A stretch of 64,000 nucleotides of DNA from Aequorivita xiaoshiensis (GTDB lineage Bacteria > Bacteroidota > Bacteroidia > Flavobacteriales > Flavobacteriaceae). Of this stretch, positions 18,257 to 27,307 are shown one piece after another. The stretch lies in contig NZ_JAIRBB010000001.1 of assembly GCF_022008395.1 (NCBI RefSeq), positions 620,001-684,000 of the forward strand. The letters are read 5' to 3'. Position numbers and translations under genes: made by a program. Each line of letters starts with the position of its first letter. Positions within the stretch are counted from its first letter, which is position 1. The notes under the pieces are model-generated. The model was not told the DNA's origin. It was given only the letters and a program-made list of their open reading frames with translations, and searched no databases.

Positions 18257-19288
18257 ATGCAACTGTACAATAAATTAAGTGCTAAAGAAAGGGAAGCACT
18301 TTTAGAAGAAGCCGGGGAAGAACGGCTTACCCTTTCATTTTATAAGTATGCCAAAATTGGCAATCCTCATCTTTTCAGGAATCACCTTTTTGTTACTTGG
18401 CATGAACAAGATGTTCTAGGTCGAATTTATGTAGCTCACGAAGGTATAAATGCGCAACTTTCGGTTCCGGCAAAACGTTTTAAGGAGTTTAAAGAGTTTT
18501 TAGACGGAATAAACTTTTTAAAAGATGTTCGGTTAAATATTGCTATTGAACAAGATTTAAAATCGTTTTTAAAGCTGAAAGTAAAAGTTCGCGATAAAAT
18601 TGTGGCGGATGGATTAAATGATGAAACTTTTGATGTTACCAACAAAGGAGTTCACGTAGATGCTGTTGCCTTTAATGAACTTATTGAAGATCCAGATGTA
18701 GTTTTGGTCGATATGCGAAACCATTACGAAAGTGAAATAGGACATTTCAAGAATGCGATTACTCCGGATGTAGATACTTTCCGTGATTCATTAGATATTA
18801 TTGAAGAAGATTTAAGAGACCACAAGGAAGATAAAAAACTTGTAATGTATTGTACAGGAGGTATTCGTTGTGAAAAAGCCAGTGCTTATTACAAGCACAA
18901 AGGTTTTAAAAATGTTTTTCAATTAGAAGGTGGTATTATTGAATACGCTAGACAAGTAGAAAACTTAGGGCTAGAAAATAAATTCTTAGGCAAAAATTTC
19001 GTTTTCGATCATCGTCGTGGCGAGCGTATTACCAATGATATTATAAGTCACTGTCACCAATGTGGAGAACCTTGCGATACGCATACCAACTGTGCGAATC
19101 AGGCTTGTCACTTACTGTTTATTCAGTGTGAAAAGTGTGCTGTAGCTATGGAAAACTGTTGTTCAGACGATTGTATTGAGATTATACATTTACCAGAAGA
19201 AGAGCAAAAAAGAAGGCGTCAAGGAATCCCGAATAGTAATAAAATATTTAAAAAGGGACGTTCTGAAAAGTTAAAGTTTAAAAAGTAA
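18257..19288 (+). CDS. trhO: tRNA uridine(34) hydroxylase TrhO (rhodanese-family)
   Basis: A 343-residue protein of the YceA/TrhO family, which makes 5-hydroxyuridine at the wobble position of tRNA using oxygen. An N-terminal UPF0176 acylphosphatase-like domain (~20-115) precedes a rhodanese domain (~130-225) with VVLVDMRNHYESEIGHFKNA and the active-site loop YCTGGIRCEKA, whose Cys199 is the expected catalytic residue. The C-terminus holds a cysteine cluster (CHQCGEPC, CANQAC, CEKC, CCSDDC) likely to bind metal, then a basic tail. The length fits the family members that carry this zinc-like tail. Confidence 0.93.
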   Translation: MQLYNKLSAKEREALLEEAGEERLTLSFYKYAKIGNPHLFRNHLFVTWHEQDVLGRIYVAHEGINAQLSVPAKRFKEFKEFLDGINFLKDVRLNIAIEQDLKSFLKLKVKVRDKIVADGLNDETFDVTNKGVHVDAVAFNELIEDPDVVLVDMRNHYESEIGHFKNAITPDVDTFRDSLDIIEEDLRDHKEDKKLVMYCTGGIRCEKASAYYKHKGFKNVFQLEGGIIEYARQVENLGLENKFLGKNFVFDHRRGERITNDIISHCHQCGEPCDTHTNCANQACHLLFIQCEKCAVAMENCCSDDCIEIIHLPEEEQKRRRQGIPNSNKIFKKGRSEKLKFKK

Positions 19289-19503
19289 GTGCATGTTGAG
19301 TGCTGGATTAAGGAAAACGGGTGGTTGCAGCTTCTGATATGTTTTTGAGGTGTTTCCCTTCATTTGGAAACTTGATTTCATTAGTAAAATTCATAATTCT
19401 GAATTCAGCATTCATAATTATTTATTGGTATCTTTACCGATTAGCAATTTTGTTTAATTTTTCGTCCCTCTTCATTTAGAACAGGGCTTTATATATAAAA
19501 AAT

Positions 19504-20862
19504 ATGGGCTGTACCAGCTGTGCCACTGGCGCCAACGGACAGCCAAAGGGATGCAAGAACAATGGTACTTGCGGAACCGATGGCTGCAACAAACTAACGG
19601 TGTTTGATTGGCTTTCAAATATGCAACTTCCCGCTAATATGGAACCCTTCAATGCGGTAGAAGTTCGCTTTAAAAACGGTAGAAAAGATTTCTACCAAAA
19701 CCGAGATAACCTCACACTAAGCATTGGCGATACTGTAGCTACAGAAGCTTCGCCAGGTCACGATATAGGAATGGTAACTTTAACAGGCGAGCTTGTTAGG
19801 GTTCAAATGAAAAAGAAACGAGTGCCAACCAAGATCGAGGCGCTTCCAAAAATTTATCGCAAGGCAACTCAAAAGGATATAGATATCTGGCAAGAAGTCC
19901 GCAACAAGGAGGCAGATGTTCAGAAACGTTCTAGAGAAATAGCTATTCGTTTAGGACTTCAAATGAAGATTAGCGATGTAGAATTTCAAGGAGATGCATC
20001 AAAAGTTATATTCTATTATACTGCTGAAGAAAGAGTAGATTTCCGTGAATTAATTAAAGAATTTGCACGAACTTTCAATACCCGTATTGAGATGAAGCAA
20101 ATTGGTTTTCGCCAAGAGGCTGCGCGCTTAGGCGGTATTGGTAGTTGTGGTCGTGAACTTTGCTGTTCTACATGGCTTACAGATTTCCGTTCGGTAAATA
20201 CTTCGGCAGCACGTTATCAGCAACTTTCTCTAAACCCTCAAAAACTTGCAGGACAGTGTGGAAAGCTTAAATGTTGTTTGAATTACGAATTAGACACTTA
20301 TTTAGAAGCATTAGAGTCTTTTCCAAGTACTGATATTAAGTTACAAACCGAAAAAGGAACTGCTACTTGCCAAAAAATTGATATTTTTAAAGGCTTGCTT
20401 TGGTATGCCTACGAAAAGGATTACATGAATTGGCACGAGCTTACTGCTGAAAAAGCTAACGAAATTATCGAGCTAAATAAGTCTGGTAAAAAACCTTTTG
20501 CATTAGAGGAGTTCATCATTGAATCGCCAATAGCCGAAAAAGAACCTTATAGTAATGTGGTTGGTCAAGACAGTTTAACGCGTTTTGACAAACCAAAACA
20601 GAAACCTAAAAAGCGCAGAAAAAAGACTAAATCTAAGCCTCGTGCAAATGCTAATTCGGCTAATAAACCAGGAGTTGGAGCAAACAAAAACGCTCCAAAA
20701 AAGGCGAATACTAAACCTAGAAAAAAGCCTAGTAATAAGCCAGGTAGTAAACCGGCAAATAAACCTGCTAATACTAATAAACCTACAAATAAGTCAAGTA
20801 ATAAAGCACCTAAAAAGCCAACGAATCAAAATAGAAATAGAAAGTCGTCAAAAAATGAATAA
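19504..20862 (+). CDS. ricT: RicT/YaaT-like PSP1-domain protein with Cys-rich N-terminus and basic tail
   Basis: A 452-residue homolog of RicT (YaaT), which in Bacillus is part of an Fe-S protein complex affecting RNA turnover and development. The N-terminus has cysteines at 3, 6, 17, 23 and 28. The PSP1 core (~45-290) includes IGMVTLTGELVRVQMKKK, RVDFRELIKEF, the signature IGSCGRELCCSTWL and LAGQCGKLKCCLNYELDTY. The last ~90 residues are a low-complexity basic tail of KP, NKP and SNK repeats, probably disordered and RNA- or surface-binding. The gene overlaps gldH by 8 bp, an arrangement common in this family of bacteria. The function in Bacteroidetes is not proven. Confidence 0.88.
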   Translation: MGCTSCATGANGQPKGCKNNGTCGTDGCNKLTVFDWLSNMQLPANMEPFNAVEVRFKNGRKDFYQNRDNLTLSIGDTVATEASPGHDIGMVTLTGELVRVQMKKKRVPTKIEALPKIYRKATQKDIDIWQEVRNKEADVQKRSREIAIRLGLQMKISDVEFQGDASKVIFYYTAEERVDFRELIKEFARTFNTRIEMKQIGFRQEAARLGGIGSCGRELCCSTWLTDFRSVNTSAARYQQLSLNPQKLAGQCGKLKCCLNYELDTYLEALESFPSTDIKLQTEKGTATCQKIDIFKGLLWYAYEKDYMNWHELTAEKANEIIELNKSGKKPFALEEFIIESPIAEKEPYSNVVGQDSLTRFDKPKQKPKKRRKKTKSKPRANANSANKPGVGANKNAPKKANTKPRKKPSNKPGSKPANKPANTNKPTNKSSNKAPKKPTNQNRNRKSSKNE

Positions 20863-21334
20863 ATTAGTAATGATTTTTGTGGCTGCTGTATGTTTCGTTT
20901 CCTGCGATTCTAATACGGTATTTAGTGATACAAAAGCAATGGACGGGCATTGGGGTGCTTCTGAAATTGTATCGTTTACCTTGCCTGAATTAGATTCGCT
21001 AAAGAAATATAATTTATTTTTAAACATCAGAAACACTAACGAATATAAATACAATAACCTATTTTTAATAGTTTCGATGGAGTTTCCACACGGTAAAACA
21101 ATTACCGATACTTTAGAATACCGTATGGCTAACCCGGATGGTTCATGGATGGGTCACGGTATTGGAAACTTAAAAGAAAATAAATTGTGGTATAAAGAAA
21201 ATGTACAGTTTGTTGAAGCTGGGTTTTACAAGGTTAACATAGGGCATGCAATGCGCAATAACGGTTCTATTGAAGGCGTTAGCAAACTTGAAGGTATATC
21301 AGACGTTGGGTTTAGTATAGAAGCTTCCAAATAG
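20855..21334 (+). CDS. gldH: Gliding motility lipoprotein GldH
   Basis: A 159-residue lipoprotein needed for gliding in Flavobacterium and tied to the T9SS machinery. The signal peptide MNKLVMIFVAAVCFVSC ends in a lipobox with Cys17. The mature protein is a beta-sandwich-like domain with the family segments YNLFLNIRNTNEYKYNNLFL, FPHGKTITDTLEYRMANPDG, WMGHGIGNLKENKLWYKENV and a C-terminal EGISDVGFSI. The ATG at 20855 overlaps the end of ricT by 8 bp; the alternative long frame from 20585 lies within ricT and would bury the signal peptide. The PBP1A gene starts 10 bp after its stop, making a likely ricT-gldH-pbp1A transcription unit. Confidence 0.92.
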   Translation: MNKLVMIFVAAVCFVSCDSNTVFSDTKAMDGHWGASEIVSFTLPELDSLKKYNLFLNIRNTNEYKYNNLFLIVSMEFPHGKTITDTLEYRMANPDGSWMGHGIGNLKENKLWYKENVQFVEAGFYKVNIGHAMRNNGSIEGVSKLEGISDVGFSIEASK

Positions 21335-21344
21335 TAAATAAAAT

Positions 21345-23654
21345 ATGGCAACAAAAAAGGCATCCGCAAAAGATAAAAAACGCAGTTTAGGGCGTCACAT
21401 TAGAACCTTTTGGAAGATTTTCGCAGGGTTAATACTTCTAATAGTCTTAATGTTTTTAATGGCTTCTTGGGGCGTTTTTGGAAGCCTTCCAGATGAAACA
21501 AGCCTAGAAAATCCAGAGAAAAACCTCGCAACTGAAATTATTTCATCGGACGGAAAAACTATTGGAAAATTCTACAAAGAAAACCGTACTCCGGTACCTT
21601 ACGATTCTTTACCAGACCACTTAATTAATGCATTAATTGCAACTGAAGACGTTCGTTTTTACGATCACTCCGGCATTGATGGACGTGGGACATTAAGAGC
21701 AATTGCATTTTTAGGCTCTAAAGGTGGAGCAAGTACAATTAGTCAACAGCTAGCAAAATTGTTTTTTACCGAACAGGTATCTCGCAACAAATTCCAAAGG
21801 GGGCTACAAAAAGTTAAAGAATGGATTATTGCAACTCGTTTGGAACGCCGTTATACAAAAGAGGAGATTATTACAATGTATTTTAACGAATACGACTTTG
21901 TGAATCAAGCTGTTGGTATAGAGTCTGCAGCTAATATTTACTTCGACAAACCGCCGTCGCAGCTATCAACTATAGAATCTGCGACTCTTGTAGGAATGTT
22001 CAAAAATGCTTCCCTATATAATCCAATTCGAAATCCAGAAGGTGTTAAAAATCGAAGAAATGTGGTGTTAGCACAAATGGAGAAATACGATTATATTTCA
22101 GAAAAAGTAAAAGATTCGTTACAAGCTCTTCCACTGAATATCGAATTTACACCGCAAGGTCACGATGAAGGAAGTGCGACTTATTTCCGTGAATATGCGC
22201 GTCATTTTATGGAAAATTGGATAAAAGAACATCCTAAGTCTGATGGTAGTAAATACAATATTTATCAGGACGGACTCAAAGTTTATGTAACCATAGATAG
22301 TAAAATGCAACTTCATGCCGAAAATGCTGTTAAAACGCATATGGCGAATCTTCAAGCTGTTTTTGACAAACAAAATAAAGGGAATAAAACGGCCCCTTTT
22401 AGAGATATAACAGAAAAGGAGACTGAAGGGATAATAAATTCGGCCATGCGTAAAAGTGATCGTTGGCGCGAGATGAAAAAACAAGGGAAAGAAGAGGAAG
22501 AAATTATTGAAAGCTTCAAAAAAGCGATTCCTATGCGTGTTTTTTCTTGGCAAGGAGATATCGATACTATCATGACTCCATTAGATTCAATTCGCTATCA
22601 CAAATCATTCTTACAAGCAGCCATGATGTCTATGACTCCTCAAACTGGTGAGGTAAAAGCATGGGTGGGTGGAATAGACTATAAACATTACAAATACGAT
22701 ATGGTGAAAAAAGGAAGGCGCCAAATAGGATCTACTTTTAAACCCTTCGTATATGCTACAGCTATAGACCAAATGCACATGTCGCCTTGCGATACACTGC
22801 CCAATACTTTATACACGATTCCAGCAGGGAAACACAATTTATTAAAACCATGGGCACCTAAAAACTCTGGGGGTAGTTATGGTGGAATGGTGTCTCTTAA
22901 AAATGCACTTGCAAATTCTATCAACACTATTACCGCACGACTTATTGATAGAGTAGGGCCTGAACCAGTTATCGACTTGGTGAAAAAAATGGGTGCAAAT
23001 ACAGAGAATATACCTGCTGTACCTTCCATTGCTTTGGGAACTGCAGATCTATCGGTTTATGAAATGGTAGGCGCGTATAGCACCTTCGCAAATGAAGGAG
23101 TATATATAGAACCTATATTAATTCAGAGAATTGAAGATAAAAATGGAACAGTTCTCTATCAAAATGTTCCAAAAACAAGAGATGTTATAAGTGATGAAAC
23201 TGCTTATGTTACTACTAGTTTGATGGAAGGAGTAACACAATCAGGAACGGGTACTCGATTAAGAGGAAATTGGGCTGTTAACTCCCCTTTTTACAAAGAA
23301 GTAATGACGGGGTATCCATACGATTTTAAAAATCCTATTGCTGGTAAAACGGGAACTACACAAAACAACAGTGATGGTTGGTTTATGGGAATGGTTCCAA
23401 ATCTTGTTACAGGAGTTTGGGTTGGTGGTGATGATAGAGCTACCCATTTTAGAAGCACTAGATACGGACAAGGAGCAACAATGGCACTACCAATTTGGGG
23501 AATGTATATGAAGAGCTGTTACGCCGATAAGGATTTAAATGTATCGACAGATGGTTTTAAACGTCCAAGTAACCTTACCATTGAAACAAATTGTGCAGTA
23601 TGGAAGGATAAGGATGCCGATAAGGAAGAAATTCCAGATGAATTTGATTTTTAG
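21345..23654 (+). CDS. Class A penicillin-binding protein 1A (glycosyltransferase/transpeptidase)
   Basis: A 769-residue bifunctional peptidoglycan synthase. A cytoplasmic basic N-terminus is followed by one membrane helix (~23-44). The GT51 glycosyltransferase domain (~65-250) contains ATEDVRFYDHSGID with catalytic Glu101 and GGASTISQQLAKLFF. The transpeptidase domain carries the nucleophile Ser463 in GSTFKPF, SIN in ANSINTIT and KTGTT at Lys668. All active-site motifs are intact. It follows gldH by 10 bp and likely shares its transcript. The C-terminus is Asp/Glu-rich (KDADKEEIPDEFDF). Confidence 0.95.
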   Translation: MATKKASAKDKKRSLGRHIRTFWKIFAGLILLIVLMFLMASWGVFGSLPDETSLENPEKNLATEIISSDGKTIGKFYKENRTPVPYDSLPDHLINALIATEDVRFYDHSGIDGRGTLRAIAFLGSKGGASTISQQLAKLFFTEQVSRNKFQRGLQKVKEWIIATRLERRYTKEEIITMYFNEYDFVNQAVGIESAANIYFDKPPSQLSTIESATLVGMFKNASLYNPIRNPEGVKNRRNVVLAQMEKYDYISEKVKDSLQALPLNIEFTPQGHDEGSATYFREYARHFMENWIKEHPKSDGSKYNIYQDGLKVYVTIDSKMQLHAENAVKTHMANLQAVFDKQNKGNKTAPFRDITEKETEGIINSAMRKSDRWREMKKQGKEEEEIIESFKKAIPMRVFSWQGDIDTIMTPLDSIRYHKSFLQAAMMSMTPQTGEVKAWVGGIDYKHYKYDMVKKGRRQIGSTFKPFVYATAIDQMHMSPCDTLPNTLYTIPAGKHNLLKPWAPKNSGGSYGGMVSLKNALANSINTITARLIDRVGPEPVIDLVKKMGANTENIPAVPSIALGTADLSVYEMVGAYSTFANEGVYIEPILIQRIEDKNGTVLYQNVPKTRDVISDETAYVTTSLMEGVTQSGTGTRLRGNWAVNSPFYKEVMTGYPYDFKNPIAGKTGTTQNNSDGWFMGMVPNLVTGVWVGGDDRATHFRSTRYGQGATMALPIWGMYMKSCYADKDLNVSTDGFKRPSNLTIETNCAVWKDKDADKEEIPDEFDF

Positions 23655-23681
23655 ATAGATAGCGAATATTTATAGATAAAT

Positions 23682-23748
23682 TTTTAGACACTTTCAAGGT
23701 TTACGGAAAAAAGCTTTTCTATTTGAAATAGCCATTGGATGTCTAAAA
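23682..23748 (+). terminator. Long hairpin downstream of the PBP1A gene
   Basis: Perfect 9-bp arms TTTTAGACA (23682-23690) and TGTCTAAAA (23740-23748) enclose 49 nt that contain an internal AAAAGCTTTT palindrome. It lies about 30 bp after the stop codon; a terminator or processing structure is likely. Confidence 0.45.
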
Positions 23749-23780
23749 GGTCGAGATGGATTTGTTCTTAAAACTCAGAC

Positions 23781-23788
23781 TAATTTTG
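23781..23788 (+). promoter_or_regulatory. -7 promoter element of the scoAB genes
   Basis: TAATTTTG matches the consensus and lies 23 bp before the start codon. A TTTG at 23761-23764 could serve as -33 part with a 16-bp spacer. Confidence 0.5.
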
Positions 23789-23811
23789 TAATTTTCAGAA
23801 AAATTTTAAAA

Positions 23812-24510
23812 ATGATAAATAAGACAGTAGCAAACGTTCGAGAAGCCTGTGAAGGTATTGATGACGGAATGACTTTTATGCTTGGAGGCTTTGGATTATG
23901 TGGTATTCCTGAGAATATAATTAATGAATTGGTTAGGCGAAATGTTCAAGGGGTTACTTGTATCTCAAATAATGCGGGAGTTGATGATTTTGGTCTAGGT
24001 CTTTTGCTTAAAAAGCACCAAATAAAGAAAATGATTTCTTCTTATGTAGGAGAAAATGCCGAATTTGAACGCCAAATGCTAAGTGGTGAAATGGAGGTAG
24101 AGCTTGTTCCTCAAGGAACGCTAGCCCAAAGATGTGAAGCTGCTCGCACTGGTATTCCAGCCTTTTTTACTCCTGCAGGTTACGGAACCGAAGTAGCTGA
24201 AGGTAAAGAAACCCGTGAATTTAACGGAAAAATGCACATAATGGAGAGAGCCTTTGAAGCTGATTTCTCATTTGTAAAGGCTTGGAAAGGCGATGAAGCT
24301 GGAAATCTTATTTTTAAAGGTACAGCAAGAAACTTTAACCCTGCTATGTGTGGCGCTGGAAAAATTACAGTAGCTGAAGTAGAAGAACTGGTTCCCGCTG
24401 GCGAATTAGACCCGAACCATGTTCATATTCCTGGAATATTTGTTCAGCGAATTTTTCAAGGTGAGAAATATGAAAAACGCATCGAGCAACTTACAGTGCG
24501 TAAAAAATAA
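23812..24510 (+). CDS. scoA: 3-oxoacid CoA-transferase subunit A
   Basis: The 232-residue alpha subunit of succinyl-CoA:3-oxoacid CoA-transferase, which moves CoA between succinyl-CoA and acetoacetate in ketone-body and branched-chain breakdown. The family 1 CoA-transferase features are clear: [20 protein letters not shown] (near 25-45), [44 protein letters not shown] and [20 protein letters not shown]. The partner scoB starts 150 bp downstream on the same strand, with a palindromic repeat in the gap. Confidence 0.94.
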   Translation: MINKTVANVREACEGIDDGMTFMLGGFGLCGIPENIINELVRRNVQGVTCISNNAGVDDFGLGLLLKKHQIKKMISSYVGENAEFERQMLSGEMEVELVPQGTLAQRCEAARTGIPAFFTPAGYGTEVAEGKETREFNGKMHIMERAFEADFSFVKAWKGDEAGNLIFKGTARNFNPAMCGAGKITVAEVEELVPAGELDPNHVHIPGIFVQRIFQGEKYEKRIEQLTVRKK

Positions 24511-24590
24511 ATAATTGGAATCTTAGCGTTTTCAGAGTTGAAATATTAGACCACAAAGAATCAGAGAACGCAGAGGAAAAATAATTATGT

Positions 24591-24620
24591 CAGGTTGAGC
24601 CCTTCGGCATCGCTCAGGAT
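24591..24620. repeat. Dispersed palindromic repeat between scoA and scoB
   Basis: The 23 bases at 24597-24619 (GAGCCCTTCG...CGCTCAGGA) match 21 of 23 bases at 53348-53370 inside metG. The ends TGAGC and GCTCA can pair. It lies in the 150-bp gap of an otherwise operon-like pair. Confidence 0.7.
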
Positions 24621-24660
24621 AACCCAAGGTGGAAACCTACTTCAAATTAACAATATTGAG

Positions 24661-25314
24661 ATGTTAGATAAAAACCAAATAGCACAACGAATAGCAAAAG
24701 AAGTTAAGGACGGATACTACGTTAACTTAGGAATAGGAATTCCAACTTTAGTTGCGAATTTTGTGCGTGACGATATTAGTGTAGAATTCCAAAGTGAAAA
24801 TGGAATTCTAGGAATGGGACCCTTCCCTTATGAAGGAGAAGAAGACCCAGATTTAATTAATGCTGGTAAACAAACTATTACAGCCCTACCTGGAGCTTCC
24901 TTCTTCGACTCGGCAATGAGCTTTGGTATGATACGTGGCCAACACGTAGATTTAACTATTTTGGGAGCAATGGAAGTATCTCAAAACGGTGATATTGCCA
25001 ATTGGAAAATTCCAGGTAAAATGGTAAAAGGAATGGGAGGCGCAATGGATTTAGTAGCTTCAGCCGAAAATATTATTGTAGCAATGATGCATACCAATCG
25101 CGCTGGCGAATCTAAATTGCTAAAGGAATGTACTCTACCGCTTACTGGAGTTGCTTGTGTAAAAAAGATTGTGAGCAATCTTGCAGTAATGGAAGTTAGA
25201 GATGGTAAATTTCACCTATTAGAACGTGCACCTGGGGTTTCTGTTGAAGAAATTCAACAAGCAACTGAAGGTGATTTAGTAGTTGAAGGTGACATTCCTG
25301 AAATGAAATTTTAA
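24661..25314 (+). CDS. scoB: 3-oxoacid CoA-transferase subunit B
   Basis: The 217-residue beta subunit that carries the catalytic glutamate forming the enzyme-CoA thioester. The signature SENGILGMGPFP contains this Glu (near residue 45), after MLDKNQIAQRIAKEVKDG and VNLGIGIPTLVANF; a later block LGAMEVSQNGDIANWKIPGK is also typical. The ATG at 24661 is chosen because the conserved N-terminus begins there and the upstream extension of the frame runs through the dispersed repeat. A convergent ABC-transporter gene follows beyond a second repeat cluster. Confidence 0.95.
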   Translation: MLDKNQIAQRIAKEVKDGYYVNLGIGIPTLVANFVRDDISVEFQSENGILGMGPFPYEGEEDPDLINAGKQTITALPGASFFDSAMSFGMIRGQHVDLTILGAMEVSQNGDIANWKIPGKMVKGMGGAMDLVASAENIIVAMMHTNRAGESKLLKECTLPLTGVACVKKIVSNLAVMEVRDGKFHLLERAPGVSVEEIQQATEGDLVVEGDIPEMKF

Positions 25315-25375
25315 AATAATTCTACTTTTTTTATATAATAGGGGTTATTTAAAAAGCAAAAATTATTTGATTTGT

Positions 25376-25442
25376 TAGGTCGAGCGTAGTCGAGACCTAT
25401 TTAGAAGTCAGTAATTTAAAGTTCTCGACTGCGTTCGAACAG
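25376..25442. repeat. Pair of dispersed palindromic repeats between convergent genes
   Basis: Two copies lie 20 bp apart: one from 25376 (TAGGTCGAGCGTAGTCGAGA then CCTA, whose ends TAGGTC and GACCTA pair) and one from 25421 (GTTCTCGACTGCGTTCGAAC, itself nearly palindromic). They sit between the stops of scoB and the ABC ATPase gene and may act as a bidirectional terminator. Confidence 0.65.
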
Positions 25443-25487
25443 AAAGTGAGACTTGCTTTTTGGATAGCCTTTTTTGTTCAGGAAAGA

Positions 25488-27176
25488 TTAAATCCCTTTA
25501 GGAATTGCTTCAATAAGCTTTTTTGAATATTCGGTCTGCGGGTTTTCGTAAATTTCGTCGGCATCTCCTAGTTCTTCTATTTTCCCTTTATTCATCACTA
25601 AAAGCTGATCCGCCATGTATTTTACCACAGCCAAATCGTGCGATATAAAAATATAGGTGAAGCCATAATCGTTTTTCAGTTCGTTCAAGAGATTAAGAAC
25701 TTGTGCCTGCACAGAAATATCTAAAGCAGAAACCGATTCGTCACAAATAACAAGTTTTGGCTCTACTATTACTGTTCGAGCAATTCCAACACGTTGTCGT
25801 TGCCCCCCTGATAGCTCGTGTGGATATCGATAAAAGTATGTCTTATCCAAACCTACCCTGTCGAGAAGTGAAATTACACGATCTCTTCTTTCTTTTTTAT
25901 TTTTCCCTAAACCGTGAACTTCCATGGGCTCCATCAAAGCTTCGCCTATCATCAAACGAGGGTTTAAAGAGGAAAATGGATCCTGAAAAATGATTTGAAT
26001 TTCTTTTCTCAGATTTCTAATATCAGTTTTTGAAAGCGTTGTAAGTTCCTTACCACGATACTTAATACTTCCAGCCGTTGCTTTTTCCAACTGTAGAATA
26101 GTTTTCCCTAAAGTTGATTTCCCGCAACCCGATTCGCCTACAAGTCCTAAAGTTTCTCCTTCAAATACCGAAAAACTAACGTTATCTACTGCTTTTACAA
26201 CTTCTGTTTTGGCAAAAAACCCCACATTGCTGAAATAGTATTTTTCAAGGTTGACGATTTCTAAAATAGGGGACTGAGTGTATATCTGCTTATGTTTTTT
26301 AGCGCGTTCGGTTGCTTTTATTTCTCTAGGCTTAAAACTTTTATCAGCAATAGAAGTAATGGTTGGCAATTCTGCTAAACGCACATTTAATGAAGGTCGC
26401 GACGCCAATAATGCTCTGGTATATTCGTTTTGAGGATTTTTAAAAATCTCTTCGGTAGTGGCACTCTCAACGATATTCCCCTTATACATTACCAAAACTC
26501 TATCTGCAATTTCTGAAACCAAGCTTAAATCATGCGAAATAAATAGCATAGCCATTTTAGTTTCTTTCTGAATCGATTTTAGAAGCGAAATAATTTCTTT
26601 CTGAACCGTAACATCAAGTGCTGTTGTTGGTTCGTCTGCTATGAGTAATTTAGGTTTACAAGCGATAGCCATAGCAATCATAACGCGCTGCATTTGTCCA
26701 CCGCTTATTTGATGTGGATAACTGTTGTAAATTTCGTTGGGACGTGGCAATTTCACTTTTTCAAATAGCGAAATGGTTTCCTTTTTGGCTTCAGAAACAT
26801 TTATATTTAAGTGAAGCATGAGTATTTCAGAAACTTGAAAACCGCATTTTAAAGAAGGGTTAAGCGCACTCATAGGCTCTTGAAAAATCATTGCGACTGC
26901 GCTACCGCGGATTTTTCTAAATTTCTTTTCATCGTACTTCAATAAATCGTTTCCTTGGAAAAGGATTTCTCCCGATAAGTTGGCTTGCTTTTTTGGCAAT
27001 AACCCCATAAGTGCTAAAGATGTAACCGATTTACCTGAACCAGATTCGCCTACAATCCCTAAAATTTCGTTTTCAAATACATCAAAAGATATAGTATGTA
27101 AAACCTCAGTTTTCTTTTTCTTGTCACCAAAGGAAAGAACAAGATCTTTAATCGATATTAATGGGGTGTTTTCCAT
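25488..27176 (-). CDS. Fused double-ATPase subunit of an oligopeptide-type ABC transporter
   Basis: A 562-residue protein with two complete nucleotide-binding domains of the DppD/DppF (YejF-like) group. Domain 1 has Walker A GESGSGKSVTS, signature ISGGQMQRVMIA and Walker B LLIADEPTTALD. Domain 2 has GESGCGKSTLG, LSGGQRQRVGIA and LVICDESVSALD. Both also carry the C-terminal oligopeptide-binding extension. It would power uptake (or export) of peptides or a similar solute. No permease or binding protein gene lies next to it. The ATG at 27176 opens the conserved MENTPLISIKDLVLSFG; the frame extends upstream, but a -7 box (27182-27189) fixes the start here. Confidence 0.93.
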   Translation of the reverse strand: MENTPLISIKDLVLSFGDKKKKTEVLHTISFDVFENEILGIVGESGSGKSVTSLALMGLLPKKQANLSGEILFQGNDLLKYDEKKFRKIRGSAVAMIFQEPMSALNPSLKCGFQVSEILMLHLNINVSEAKKETISLFEKVKLPRPNEIYNSYPHQISGGQMQRVMIAMAIACKPKLLIADEPTTALDVTVQKEIISLLKSIQKETKMAMLFISHDLSLVSEIADRVLVMYKGNIVESATTEEIFKNPQNEYTRALLASRPSLNVRLAELPTITSIADKSFKPREIKATERAKKHKQIYTQSPILEIVNLEKYYFSNVGFFAKTEVVKAVDNVSFSVFEGETLGLVGESGCGKSTLGKTILQLEKATAGSIKYRGKELTTLSKTDIRNLRKEIQIIFQDPFSSLNPRLMIGEALMEPMEVHGLGKNKKERRDRVISLLDRVGLDKTYFYRYPHELSGGQRQRVGIARTVIVEPKLVICDESVSALDISVQAQVLNLLNELKNDYGFTYIFISHDLAVVKYMADQLLVMNKGKIEELGDADEIYENPQTEYSKKLIEAIPKGI

Positions 27177-27181
27177 AGTAT

Positions 27182-27189
27182 CAAAGATA
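27182..27189 (-). promoter_or_regulatory. -7 promoter element of the ABC ATPase gene
   Basis: Minus-strand TATCTTTG ends 6 nt before the A of the start codon, so transcription should start at or beside the ATG. No TTG is present at the usual -33 distance. Confidence 0.5.
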
Positions 27190-27307
27190 GAATTTAAGTT
27201 AAAATTGACTGTGTAGTTTTGATTCAAAAATTTAAAAAGATGTAGCGACAAGCGAAAAAAGAAAATAATTGTTTTATTTTGAGAATCTCTAACGAAAATC
27301 AATTGAT

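Noticed and set aside
20585-20854. A longer start for gldH at 20585
   Set aside because: The extension would place about 90 residues before the lipoprotein signal peptide and lies inside ricT in another frame.
22119-22573. A 144-codon minus-strand frame inside the PBP1A gene
   Set aside because: It overlaps the middle of a complete, motif-rich coding gene and has Phe/Ile-rich nonsense-like content.
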